This document shows positions 37,475 through 47,000 of a stretch of 64,000 bases of DNA, piece by piece. The notes beneath the pieces are model-generated. The model was given only the letters and a program-made list of their open reading frames with translations, searched no databases and had not been told where the DNA came from. A program made the translations under genes and the position numbers. Within the stretch, counting starts at the first letter, position 1. The number at the start of each line of letters is the position of its first letter. The stretch spans positions 4,712,001 to 4,776,000 of the forward strand of contig NZ_CP108938.1 of assembly GCF_036347135.1 (NCBI RefSeq), in the 5' to 3' direction. This DNA comes from Streptomyces sp. NBC_00775. GTDB taxonomy: Bacteria > Actinomycetota > Actinomycetes > Streptomycetales > Streptomycetaceae.

Positions 37475-38542
37475 ATGACTGACGCACGGCGTGAGTGGAT
37501 CCGGCGCGGCGGCTTGGCCGCCCTGGAGATCTGCTTCGTTGCCGCGCTGTATTACGGCTCCGCCAAGCTGGGACTGCTCCAGCAGCTGGTGCGCGGCCAG
37601 GTCACTCCCCTCTGGCCACCCACCGGCATCGCCCTGGCGAGCCTGCTCCTCCGCGGCCCGCGAGTATGGCCCGGAATCGCACTCGGCGCACTCCTGGTCA
37701 ACGCCCCGCTCGGCCCATCGGTACCGGCCGTGCTCGCGATCGTCGCGGGAAACACCCTCGCGCCCCTCTGCTCGTACGCACTGCTCCGCCGTACGGGGTT
37801 CCACAACGCGCTGGACCGCTTGCGGGACGCGCTGGCACTGATCTTTCTCGGTGCGTTCACCGGAATGCTGGTCAGCGCGACGACAGGCAGCGGGACACTG
37901 CTTCTGGCCGGTGTGCTGGGCTCCGACGACTTCTGGCCGACGTGGTCGGTCTGGTGGACCGGCGACGCGATGGGTGTCCTGGTGGTCACGCCGGTCCTGC
38001 TCGTACTCCGCTCGGCACGCTGGCCGAAGCACGCTCCGACGTCCCGTTGGGTGGAGGGACTGCTGCTTCTGGCAGCCACGGTCTGCGTCGGTTTCCTCGA
38101 GACCAACAGCACGTCCCTCATGTTCCTCGGCTTCCCGCTGCTGATCTGGGCGGCCTTCCGCTTCCAGCTGGCCGGTGCCGCGCCCTGCGCCTTGGCCGTG
38201 TCGACCTTCGCGATCATCGCCGCCGCCGAGGAAACAGGCGCGTTCGCCGGTCATGACCTGCTCACCAACATGATCACCCTGCAGGCGTTCAACGGTTCCA
38301 CCTCGCTGACCGCGCTCCTGCTCGCGGCAGCCGTCAGCGAGCGCAACCAGACCCAGATGGAGATCGCGCGAGCCTGCGGGCAGCTCGCCGGGATGGCGGC
38401 CAAGATCGCCGCCGGCGGCCACCACCGCCCACCGCTCCCCGACAGCGGCAGCGACTCCGGCACCGGCACCGACACCGACACCGACACCGACAGCCAACGG
38501 GCCCAGAGCCCGGATTTGATCGCGACTGAAGACCGGCCCTAG
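37475..38542 (+). CDS. MASE1-domain integral membrane sensor
   Basis: Encodes 355 aa; GGAGG lies 7 nt before ATG 37475. Eight or so helices form a MASE1 domain (VTPLWPPTGIALASLLLRGP and the WWTGDAMGVLVVTP segment are characteristic). No kinase, GGDEF or other output domain is attached: the protein ends in a short helix and an Asp/Ser/Thr/Gly repeat tail (about 316-340). MASE1 usually senses unknown ligands at the membrane. With the phosphatase directly upstream, it may signal through it. A very strong terminator follows. Confidence 0.82.
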   Translation: MTDARREWIRRGGLAALEICFVAALYYGSAKLGLLQQLVRGQVTPLWPPTGIALASLLLRGPRVWPGIALGALLVNAPLGPSVPAVLAIVAGNTLAPLCSYALLRRTGFHNALDRLRDALALIFLGAFTGMLVSATTGSGTLLLAGVLGSDDFWPTWSVWWTGDAMGVLVVTPVLLVLRSARWPKHAPTSRWVEGLLLLAATVCVGFLETNSTSLMFLGFPLLIWAAFRFQLAGAAPCALAVSTFAIIAAAEETGAFAGHDLLTNMITLQAFNGSTSLTALLLAAAVSERNQTQMEIARACGQLAGMAAKIAAGGHHRPPLPDSGSDSGTGTDTDTDTDSQRAQSPDLIATEDRP

Positions 38543-38590
38543 GTCGCGTCGGCCGTCTCGGCCGTCCCGATGCCGACGCCCCGCCGAACG

Positions 38591-38645
38591 ACGACGAGGG
38601 CCGGTGTCCGAACCCCTCCCGGGTTCGGGCACCGGCCCTCGTCGT
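38591..38645. terminator. Bidirectional terminator between MASE1 gene and KS-ACP gene
   Basis: A 25-bp stem (38591-38615 with 38621-38645; one G-T wobble) has a 5-nt CTCCC loop. It lies between convergent genes and marks the 3' end of the NRPS/PKS operon as well as of the MASE1 gene. Confidence 0.9.
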
Positions 38646-38680
38646 ACTGCCTACTCACTCCTCCCGCTCACTCCTCCCGC

Positions 38681-40747
38681 TCACTCCCCCTCGAACTCCG
38701 CCAGCAGCGCGTCCAGTGAGTCCTCCGCGCTCTCCGAGGCCTTGACCGCGACGATCTGGCGGGCCATCTCGTGGAGGGTCAGCTGCTCCAGGAACAGGGT
38801 GATCGGGACGTCGATGCCGAAGTCGTCGCGGAGGCAGCCGACGAGGTGGACGGCGGTGAGGGAGTCGCCGCCGGCCGCGAAGTAGGTCATCTCCGGGTCG
38901 TCCGGGGAGTCCAGGTCCAGGGCTTCGGCCAGCAGGGCGCGGACCGCCGTCTCCAGGTCGTCGGCCCGCTCCTCGGCCGGCTCCTCGACGGGCTGGGCGC
39001 GGGAGGAGAGGTCGAGGGCGCCGAAGCTGTCGCCCGCGAAGGGATACGTCGGCAGGCTCACCCGCCGGCCCTCACCCGCCCACGGCACCTGCTCGCCCTT
39101 CAGCCACGCCTCGCCGAGTGCACGCAGTTCACCGTCAGCGGTGCTCGCGAGCCCCGCCGTCATGGCCCGGCCCTCCGCCAGTTCGAGGAGTTGCGCGGCG
39201 GCGTCCGCCCGGTCCGAGGCCACGACATAGGCGCGTACGGCCATGGGGGCGCGCCCCAGCCGCAGCGTGTGGGCGGTGTCGGCGAGGGACGGGGCGGCCG
39301 CCGGATCCCGCAGGGCCGACGCCAGCCGGCCCGCGAGTGCCGTGAGCGCCTCCCGGGTGCGGGCGGAGAGCAGCAGGAGTTCGGGGCCCGCCTGCGCCTG
39401 GCCGGCGGGTGTCCCCTGCGGTGCCCGCGGTGCCTCTTCCAGGACCGCGTGGACGTTTGTGCCGCCGATGCCGACCGAGCTCACCCCGGCGCGGCGCGGG
39501 CCGCGGTCGGGGCTCGCCCAGGGGGTGGTCCGGTCGACCACGTGGAACGGGGAGTCGTCGAGGACGAGGTCGGGGTGCGGGCGGGTGGCGCCGGCGGTGG
39601 GCACCAGGGTCCGGTGCTCCAGCATCAGGACCGCCTTGATGAGCGCGGCCACACCCGCCGCGGCGTCCAGGTGACCGAGGTTGGACTTCACGGAGCCGAT
39701 GCCGATGGACCGGGTGCCCATGGCGCCCTTGAACGCGGCGGTCGCGGCGGCCATTTCGATGCGGTCACCGAGCTGGGTGGCCGTGCCGTGCGTCTCGACG
39801 TACTGGGCGTCCGCCGGGTCGAGCCCCGCCGCCGCCCAGGCCTCGGCGATCGCGGCCGTCTGCTGGTCGACACCGGGCGCGGTGAACCCGACCTTGGTGG
39901 CACCGTCGTTGGTGACGGCGGTGGCGCGGATGACCGCGCGGATCTGGTCGCCGTCGGCGAGCGCGTCGGACAGCCGGCGCAGCACCACCAGGCCGACTCC
40001 GTTGCCGGGGACCGTGCCGCCGGCCTGCTCGTCGAAGGGCCGGCACCGGCCGTCGGGCGAGAAGATCCCGCCCTGGTAGTGGACGTAACCGCGCTTGCGT
40101 ACGGTGTCCACGGCGACGCCGCCGGCCAGCGCGGTGTCGCACTCGCCGAGGAGCAGGGCCTGCGCCGCCAGGTGCACCGCCGTCAGGGAGGTCGAGCAGG
40201 CCGTCTGCACGGTGAGGCTGGGGCCGTCGAGGCCGAGCCGGTAGGAGACCCAGGGGGCGAGGAACTCGCGGTCGGTGAGGATCCGCACCTGGAGCGCGCC
40301 GATCGACGCGGCGAGTTTGCGGTCGGTCTGCGCGGCCAGCATGTGCTCGGTGACACCGCCGCCGACGTACACGCCCGTGCGGGGCGGCCCGTCGAGGGGG
40401 TTGTAGCCCGCGTCCTCCAGGGCGGCCCAGGCCGTCTGCAGGAGCAGCCGGTGCTGCGGGTCGAGGGCGGCGGCCTCGGTGCGGTTGAAGCCGAACAGCT
40501 CGGCCTCGAACCGGTCCGCGTCCGGGAGGTAGCCCTTGGTGGGCACGTAGTCGCGACCGCGGATCTCCTGCGGGTCGGCGCCGTCGGCGAGCAGTTCGTC
40601 CTCGGTGAAGTCGGTGAGGGAGCAGACACCGCCGACGAGGTTGTTCCAGTACGTGTCCAGGTCGGGGGCGCCGGGGAAGCGTCCGCTCATGCCGACGACC
40701 GCGATCGCGGAGTCGAGGGATTCGGTGGTGGCGCTGGTGTCGGTCAT
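38681..40747 (-). CDS. Ketosynthase-ACP protein lacking an acyltransferase
   Basis: Encodes 688 aa. The KS domain spans about 12-440, with catalytic C184 (TACSTS), H320 (VETHGTAT) and H359 (SNLGHL). A post-KS linker follows (about 455-575, ending SLPTYPFAGD), then a carrier protein at about 595-665 with S629 (GGDS). There is no AT, KR, DH or TE domain. It would extend a peptidyl intermediate with a malonyl-type unit loaded by a separate AT; none is encoded in this window, so a trans-acting or fatty-acid-synthase AT is needed. It is the last gene of the operon, 4 bp after the C-A-T NRPS. Confidence 0.9.
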   Translation of the reverse strand: MTDTSATTESLDSAIAVVGMSGRFPGAPDLDTYWNNLVGGVCSLTDFTEDELLADGADPQEIRGRDYVPTKGYLPDADRFEAELFGFNRTEAAALDPQHRLLLQTAWAALEDAGYNPLDGPPRTGVYVGGGVTEHMLAAQTDRKLAASIGALQVRILTDREFLAPWVSYRLGLDGPSLTVQTACSTSLTAVHLAAQALLLGECDTALAGGVAVDTVRKRGYVHYQGGIFSPDGRCRPFDEQAGGTVPGNGVGLVVLRRLSDALADGDQIRAVIRATAVTNDGATKVGFTAPGVDQQTAAIAEAWAAAGLDPADAQYVETHGTATQLGDRIEMAAATAAFKGAMGTRSIGIGSVKSNLGHLDAAAGVAALIKAVLMLEHRTLVPTAGATRPHPDLVLDDSPFHVVDRTTPWASPDRGPRRAGVSSVGIGGTNVHAVLEEAPRAPQGTPAGQAQAGPELLLLSARTREALTALAGRLASALRDPAAAPSLADTAHTLRLGRAPMAVRAYVVASDRADAAAQLLELAEGRAMTAGLASTADGELRALGEAWLKGEQVPWAGEGRRVSLPTYPFAGDSFGALDLSSRAQPVEEPAEERADDLETAVRALLAEALDLDSPDDPEMTYFAAGGDSLTAVHLVGCLRDDFGIDVPITLFLEQLTLHEMARQIVAVKASESAEDSLDALLAEFEGE

Positions 40748-40751
40748 CGTG

Positions 40752-43700
40752 TCAGCCCTTCCGGGAGGTCAGTCGTCGGGCGGCGGCGGTCCGCCGTGCG
40801 TGCCGGTCGCCGCCGCGCGCGGCGGCCGGCGTGCCGGTACCGGGTTCGGCGGGGGCGGTGTTCGGGGTCCGGGCGCCGTCGAGGTGGGCGGCGAGCGCGG
40901 AGACGGTGGGGTGGCGGAACAGGTCGACGAGGGCGATCCCGCCGTCCAGTCCCTGTTCGCGCAGGGCGGTCAGCGCTTTCAGCAGCCGTATCGAATTGCC
41001 GCCCAGATCGAAGAAGTTGTCGTGGACGCCGACCCGGTCGCGGGTGAGGACCTTCGCCCAGATCTCCGCGATCCGCTGCTCGGTCCCGGTGCCCGCGACG
41101 GCGTACGAGACGTCCGGTGTGTGCCGCACTGTGGCGGGTTCCGGGAGGCTGCCGCGGACGATCTTGCCGTTGGCGCTGAGCGGCATCTCGTCCAGGTGGA
41201 CGAAGAGCTCCGGCACCATGAAGCCGGGCAGCCGCCGGGCGAGGTGGGCGCGCAGCGTCTCCTCGGCGGGGGCGGTGCCGTCCCGGCTCACGAAGTACGC
41301 CACGAGCCGCTGTTCGGCGCCGCTGCCGCGCACGGTGGCCGCCGCGAGCGCGATGTCCGGGTGAGCGGCCAACAGGGTCTCGATCTCGCCGAGTTCGAGG
41401 CGTACGCCACGCAGCTTGACCTGGAGGTCGCTGCGCCCGAGGTAGTGGATGAGGCCCCGGGCGTCGATCCGGCCGAGGTCTCCGCTGCGGTACATGCGGG
41501 TGCCGGGCGCCCCGTGCGGGTCGGCGACGAACCGCTCGGCGGTCAGGCCGGGCCGGCCGATGTAGCCGCGGCCCAGGGAGGCGCCGGCGACGTAGATCTC
41601 GCCGGTGACACCGGTGGGGACGGGCCGCAGCCGCTCGTCCAGGACGTAGACGCGGGCTCCGGCCACCGTGCCGCCGAGTACGACGGGCTCGCCGGGTTCG
41701 AGGTCGCCGGTGGTCGCGTAGACGGTGACCTCGCTCGGGCCGTACGCGTTGACGATCCGCCGCCCCGGCTCGGCCAGGCGCTCGACGAGTTGGGGCGGGC
41801 AGGCCTCGCCACCGACCGCGATCGTCCTCAGCTCGGGCAGCAGCCCCCGTACGTCCGGCAGCAGCATGGCGGCGGACGGCGGCAGGAACACGTACGTGAT
41901 GCGGGAGTCCCGCAGCCGGTGCAGGAGCGCCTCGCCGATCCGCTCGTCCTCGCTCGGGATGTGCAGCTCGGCGCCCGCGACCCAGGGGAAGAACAGGTCG
42001 GACACGGCGACGTCGAAGCCGAACGACACGAACTGGAGGACTCGGTCGTCGGGGTCGACCGGGAAGGAGTGGCGCACCGCCCGTGTCAGGTTCACCAGGG
42101 CCCGGTGCTCGACGGCGACGCCCTTGGGTACACCGGTGGAGCCGGAGGTGAACAGGACGTAGGCGAGGTCTTCCGGACGGGGTGCGCGGGCTTCACCGTT
42201 GGTCTCCGCGGCTGTACCTGTCATGGCGGCCGTGCCGGCCGTGGTGGTGGCATCCGCGGCGGACAGGCGGTCGAGGCGGAGGCACGGTATGCCGAGCGCC
42301 TCCCCCTTCCCGGCGGTCGCGGCCGCCGTCAGGAGCAGTTCGGTGCCCGAGATGTCGACCATGTAGCGGAGGCGGTCGTGCGGGTGGGCCTGGTCCAGCG
42401 GGACGTAGGCACCGCCCGCACGCAGCACCGCGAGCGCGGCGATGCCCTGGTGGGCCGAGCGGGGCAGCAGCAGGCCGACCCGGGAGCCGAGCCGTACTCC
42501 GGCGGCGCGCAGTCGGCCGGCCAGCTCGTCGGCCTGTTCGAGGAGTTCGCGGTAGCTGAGCCGCAAGTCGCCGTGGACCAGGGCGGTGGCGTCCGGGCGC
42601 TCGGCGGCGACGTCGGCGATCAGGTCGGGGACCAGGCGGTCGAGCGGCGCGGCCTCGGCGATGCGGTCGGCGCCGGCGATGGTCCGGCGGCGCTCGTCGG
42701 CCGGGACGGGGTCGACGGCGGACAGGGGCGTGTGCGGGTCGGCGAGGATTCCGGCGAGGAACGTCTCGAAGTTGCCCGCCCAGCGGCGTACCGTCTCGGC
42801 CTCGAACAGGTCGCTGCGGTAGATGAACTGGGCGGCCAGGTCCTCCCCCCAGCGCTCCACGAAGAGATGGAAGTCGAACTTGGCGGTGTCCAGGGCGAGT
42901 TCGAGCCGCTCGGTGGCGGCGCCCGTGAGGGGCAGGGCCAGGGTGGACTCGTCGTCGTAGGTGAGGGCGACCTGGACCACCGGGTCGTGGCCGGTCTCGC
43001 GGACCGGGGCGAGCCGGTCCACCACCGCCTCGAACGGCGCGTCCTGGTACGGCTGGGCGGCCAGCAGCGCGGCGCGGATCCGGCCGGTCAGCTCGTCGAG
43101 GGACGGGTCGCCGGAGAGGTCGACGCGCAGCGCCAGGGTGTTGGTCAGCATGCCGACCATCTCGTGGAGTTCGGGCCGCTCGCGCCCGGATGCCGGGAAG
43201 CCGATGACGAGGTCGTCACGGCCGCACAGCCGCCCGAGGAAGGCCGCGTACCCGGCGAACATCGTCATGAACGGGGTGGCCCCGCGCGCCCCGGCCACCT
43301 CGGCGAGGCGCTCGCGGATCGCTGGCCCGAGCCGGAACGGCACGCTGCCGCCGGCCGCCGAGCGCACCGGCGGGCGCGGCCGGTCCAGGGGCAGTTCCAT
43401 GGCGGCGGGCGCGCCACGCAGCCGCTCCACCCAGTGTGCGACGGACCCCTCGTACGCGCCTTCGGCCGCGCGTTCCCGCTGCCAGGCCGCGAAGTCCGGG
43501 AACTGCAAGGGGAGTTCGTCCGTCTCGTGGGTCAGGCCCCGGACCTCGTCCCGGTAGGCGGCGGACAGAGCGTCGAGCATGATGCCCAGCGACCAGCCGT
43601 CGCAGACCAGGTGATGGGCGACGAGGAGCACCCGGTGGCTGCCGTCGTCGACGCCGTACACGGTGCAGCGCAGCAGCGGTCCGGCGGCGGTGTCGAAGGG

Positions 43701-44084
43701 GCGGGCGGCCTCGGCCCGCAGCAAGGCGTCCACCTCGCCCTCCGGCAGGTCGTCCACGACGGTGAACGCGGCGCGGCCGGTGGCCCGGACGAGCTGGGTC
43801 TGGGTGCCGTCCGCGGCGGTGCGGAAGACGGTCCGCAGCGACTCGTGGCGGTCGACCAGCGCGTCCAGGGCGCGGCCGAACGCGGCGGTGTCGAAGGGGC
43901 CGCGCACGGCGAAGGCGGCGGGCACGTTGTACTGGCAGGTGCCCGGGTTCAGCTGTTCGAGGACCAGCAGACGGCCCTGGGCGTCGGAGACGGGGAACTC
44001 GTACTCCTCGTCCTGTCCGGCGAGCGGGTCGGTGTGCTCAACAGGCTCAGCAGGATCGGCGTGCTCAACAAGGTCGGTGAACAT
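40752..44084 (-). CDS. NRPS module C-A-T
   Basis: Encodes 1110 aa. The condensation domain (about 28-460) has HHLVCDG at 157-163. The adenylation domain (about 475-985) has FTSGSTGVPKG, and its specificity-pocket residues, read by manual alignment to GrsA, are D-V-S-F-A-G-A-V-Y-K. The carrier protein has S1031 (LGGNS), followed by an Arg/Ala-rich tail. The pocket signature does not match a residue that I can name safely. There is no TE or epimerase. It starts 3 bp after the C-A-T-TE gene, and hands its product either to the KS-ACP directly downstream or, out of order, to another protein. Confidence 0.88.
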   Translation of the reverse strand: MFTDLVEHADPAEPVEHTDPLAGQDEEYEFPVSDAQGRLLVLEQLNPGTCQYNVPAAFAVRGPFDTAAFGRALDALVDRHESLRTVFRTAADGTQTQLVRATGRAAFTVVDDLPEGEVDALLRAEAARPFDTAAGPLLRCTVYGVDDGSHRVLLVAHHLVCDGWSLGIMLDALSAAYRDEVRGLTHETDELPLQFPDFAAWQRERAAEGAYEGSVAHWVERLRGAPAAMELPLDRPRPPVRSAAGGSVPFRLGPAIRERLAEVAGARGATPFMTMFAGYAAFLGRLCGRDDLVIGFPASGRERPELHEMVGMLTNTLALRVDLSGDPSLDELTGRIRAALLAAQPYQDAPFEAVVDRLAPVRETGHDPVVQVALTYDDESTLALPLTGAATERLELALDTAKFDFHLFVERWGEDLAAQFIYRSDLFEAETVRRWAGNFETFLAGILADPHTPLSAVDPVPADERRRTIAGADRIAEAAPLDRLVPDLIADVAAERPDATALVHGDLRLSYRELLEQADELAGRLRAAGVRLGSRVGLLLPRSAHQGIAALAVLRAGGAYVPLDQAHPHDRLRYMVDISGTELLLTAAATAGKGEALGIPCLRLDRLSAADATTTAGTAAMTGTAAETNGEARAPRPEDLAYVLFTSGSTGVPKGVAVEHRALVNLTRAVRHSFPVDPDDRVLQFVSFGFDVAVSDLFFPWVAGAELHIPSEDERIGEALLHRLRDSRITYVFLPPSAAMLLPDVRGLLPELRTIAVGGEACPPQLVERLAEPGRRIVNAYGPSEVTVYATTGDLEPGEPVVLGGTVAGARVYVLDERLRPVPTGVTGEIYVAGASLGRGYIGRPGLTAERFVADPHGAPGTRMYRSGDLGRIDARGLIHYLGRSDLQVKLRGVRLELGEIETLLAAHPDIALAAATVRGSGAEQRLVAYFVSRDGTAPAEETLRAHLARRLPGFMVPELFVHLDEMPLSANGKIVRGSLPEPATVRHTPDVSYAVAGTGTEQRIAEIWAKVLTRDRVGVHDNFFDLGGNSIRLLKALTALREQGLDGGIALVDLFRHPTVSALAAHLDGARTPNTAPAEPGTGTPAAARGGDRHARRTAAARRLTSRKG

Positions 44085-44087
44085 CGG

Positions 44088-47000
44088 TCAGTCCCCCCGG
44101 AGGGCGGTTTCGAGGACCGCGGCGATCTGGGCCGCCGGGCCCGGGGTGAGTACGTCGCTGTGGGTGCAGTCCAGTTCGTGCACCTCGACCACGGCGGTAC
44201 CGCGCCGCCAGCCCGCCGTCTTCTCGGCCGTGGAGGGCTCGGCGTCGCGGGTGGCGGAGAAGAGGGTCACCGGCCCGTCGTACGGGGACGGCTGCCACTC
44301 CCGTGCCAGGCGTACGTGGTGGGCGCCGGCGTCCACCATCGCGTGCAGCCGTGCCTCGTCCAGCGCCTCGGGGGCGTTCTCGCTGCGGCGGACCGTCGCG
44401 AACGCCTTCGCGCGGGAGAGCGGGCCCGGCGGCACGGGGAGGCCGCGGGCGTGGGAGCGCAGCAGCATGTGCAGCACCTCGTCCTCGATCACGGCCGGGT
44501 CCAGTGGGGTCCGGGAGACCTCCGGCGGCTGGGGCATGGAGTCCAGCACGGCGAGCAGACGGATCTCCTCGCCCGCGCGGCGCAGGCGCACCGCGATCTC
44601 GTAGGCGAGCGCGCCGCCGAAGGACCGCCCAGCCAGCGCATAAGGGCCGTGCGGCCTGCGGGCGCGGATACGTGCGGTGTACGCGTCCGCCATCTCGTCC
44701 ATGGTGCGGGGCAGTTGGTCCGCGCCCGTCAGCAGCGCCGGGCTCTGCAGGGCGTGCACCGGCCGGGCCGGGTCGAGGTGGCGCAGCAGAGAGGCGAACG
44801 ACCAGCCGAGGCCGAGCCCCGGGTGCACACAGAACAGCGGGGTGCGCTCGCCGCCCGCGCGCAGGGTGAGCAGCGGGGCCAGGCTGTCGTCGGCCGACGA
44901 CCGGTCCGGCCGGGTGGCCCGGGTCCTCCGCCCGAGCCGGGCGGCCGGTGCGGCCGGGGGCGCGGTGTCGAGCCGGGCGGCCAGCGCGGTCGGGGTCGGC
45001 GCGTCGAAGAGCGTGGCCAGCGGGACCCGTACGTCCAGGGCCGCCTCGACCTTCGAGGTCAGCCGCATCGCGGTCAGGGAGTGGCCGCCGGAGGCGAAGA
45101 AGTCGGTGTCCGGCGACACCTCGGGCATCCCGAGCACCTCGGCGAACAGCGCGCACAGCTGCCGCTCCCGCGCGCTGCCCGGCGCCCGCGCCCCGGCGAC
45201 GGCCTCGCCGGTCCCGGGTCCGGGCTCGGGCAGCGCGGCCCGGTCGATCTTGCCGTGCCGGGTGAGCGGAACCCGGTCGATGGGGGCCCACACGGACGGC
45301 ACGAGATGGGCGGGCAGATGGCGTGCCGCGTGCCGGCGCACCCGGGCCAGGGTGTCGGGCCAGGGGTCCCCCGGTTCCTCCGGCACCAGCCACGCCGCCA
45401 GCCGTTTGCCGCCCGCCGCGTCCCTGCGGGCGGCGACCACCGCGCGGGTCACGCCGGGGCAGCCGGCCAGGGCGGCCTCGACCTCGGCCGGTTCGACACG
45501 GAAGCCGCGCACCTTGATCTGGTCGTCGGCGCGTCCGGCGAACTCCAGGACGCCGTCGGGAGACCAGCGGGCCAGGTCACCGGTGCGGTACATACGGGTG
45601 CCCGGCGGACCGTACGGGTCGGCGACGAACCGTTCGGCGGTCAGGCCCGGCTGCCCGAGGTAGCCGCGGGCGAGTCCGGCACCGGCGAGATAGAGCTCGC
45701 CCACGCTCCCGGCCGGCGTCGGGCGCAGCCGGTCGTCGAGGACGTAGCCGCGGGTGTTGTCCAGCGGGCGGCCGATGGGTACGGCGGCCGAGTCCGCCGG
45801 GGCGGTGTGCGCGGTCGCGAACACCGTGGTCTCGGTGGGCCCGTAGCCGTTGACGACGGTCGTGCCGGGGCAGTGCTCGCGGATACGGCGTACGGTCCCG
45901 GGCGCCAGGACGTCACCGCCCGCCCAGACCTCGCGCAGTCCGGCGAGCGATCCGGGCGCGATCTCGGCGACGGTGCGCAGCAGTTCGGGGGTGAGGAGCA
46001 GCGCGGTGATCCGCTGTTCGGGCACCATCCGTCCGAGCAGTTCGGGTGTGGTGGTCCCGGCGGGGGCGACGACCACGGTCCCGCCGTTGAGCAGCGGGAT
46101 CCACACCTCGTACGTCGTGGAGTCGAAGGTGTACGGGCTGTGCAGCAGCACCCGTTGGTGGGCGCCGCCCCGGAAGCGGCTGTCGGCGGCGAGTTCGACG
46201 ATTCCCCGCTGGGGGACGACCACGCCCTTGGGTTCTCCGGTGGAGCCGGAGGTGAAGAGCACGCAGGCGGTGGAGTCCGGGTGGGCCACGGGGCCGTGGA
46301 ACGCTCCGCCGTCGCCACGCTCGCGGGCGTCCAGCAGGGCGATGTGCGCGGGCAGTTCGGCCCCCGGCTCCCCCGCGGTCAGCGCCACCCGCACCGACCC
46401 GGCCGCCGCGAGCCGGGCCAGTCGCTCCGGCGGCTGCTTGGCGTCGAGCGGGAGCCAGCCGGCGCCCGCCTTGAGGACCGCGAGCTGGGCGACGACCTGG
46501 TCCGCCGAGCGGGGCAGCAGCAGGGCGACGATGTCCCCGGGGGCCACTCCGGCGCCGGTCAGCCGGGCGGCGAGCCGGTCCGACTCGGCGTCGAGGCGGG
46601 CGTACGTAAGGACGCCGTCAGCCCACTCCACGGCGGGCGCGTCCGGGGTGCGGGCCGCCTGCGCGGCGAACCGCCCGACCACGGTGGCCGGTTCGGCCAC
46701 CGCGCTGACCGGCCCCTCGGCCAGGGCGAGCAGCGCGCCGTGCTCGTCGTCCGGGAGGACGTCGAGCCGGTCGGCGGGCCGCCCGGGGTCACCGGCGAGT
46801 TCCTCGAAGACGCGGACCATACGACCGGCGACCGCGTCCGCCGAGACACCACGGCGGCAGCTCACCGACAGCAGCATCCGCTCGGCGACGGCGACCGCGA
46901 GGGTCACCGGGTAGTGCGTCGCGTCGTTCACCCCGAGCAGGCATGCCTCCTCGGGCCCGTCCTGGTCCTCGGACCGCTGCGGGAAGTTCTCGAACGCGAG

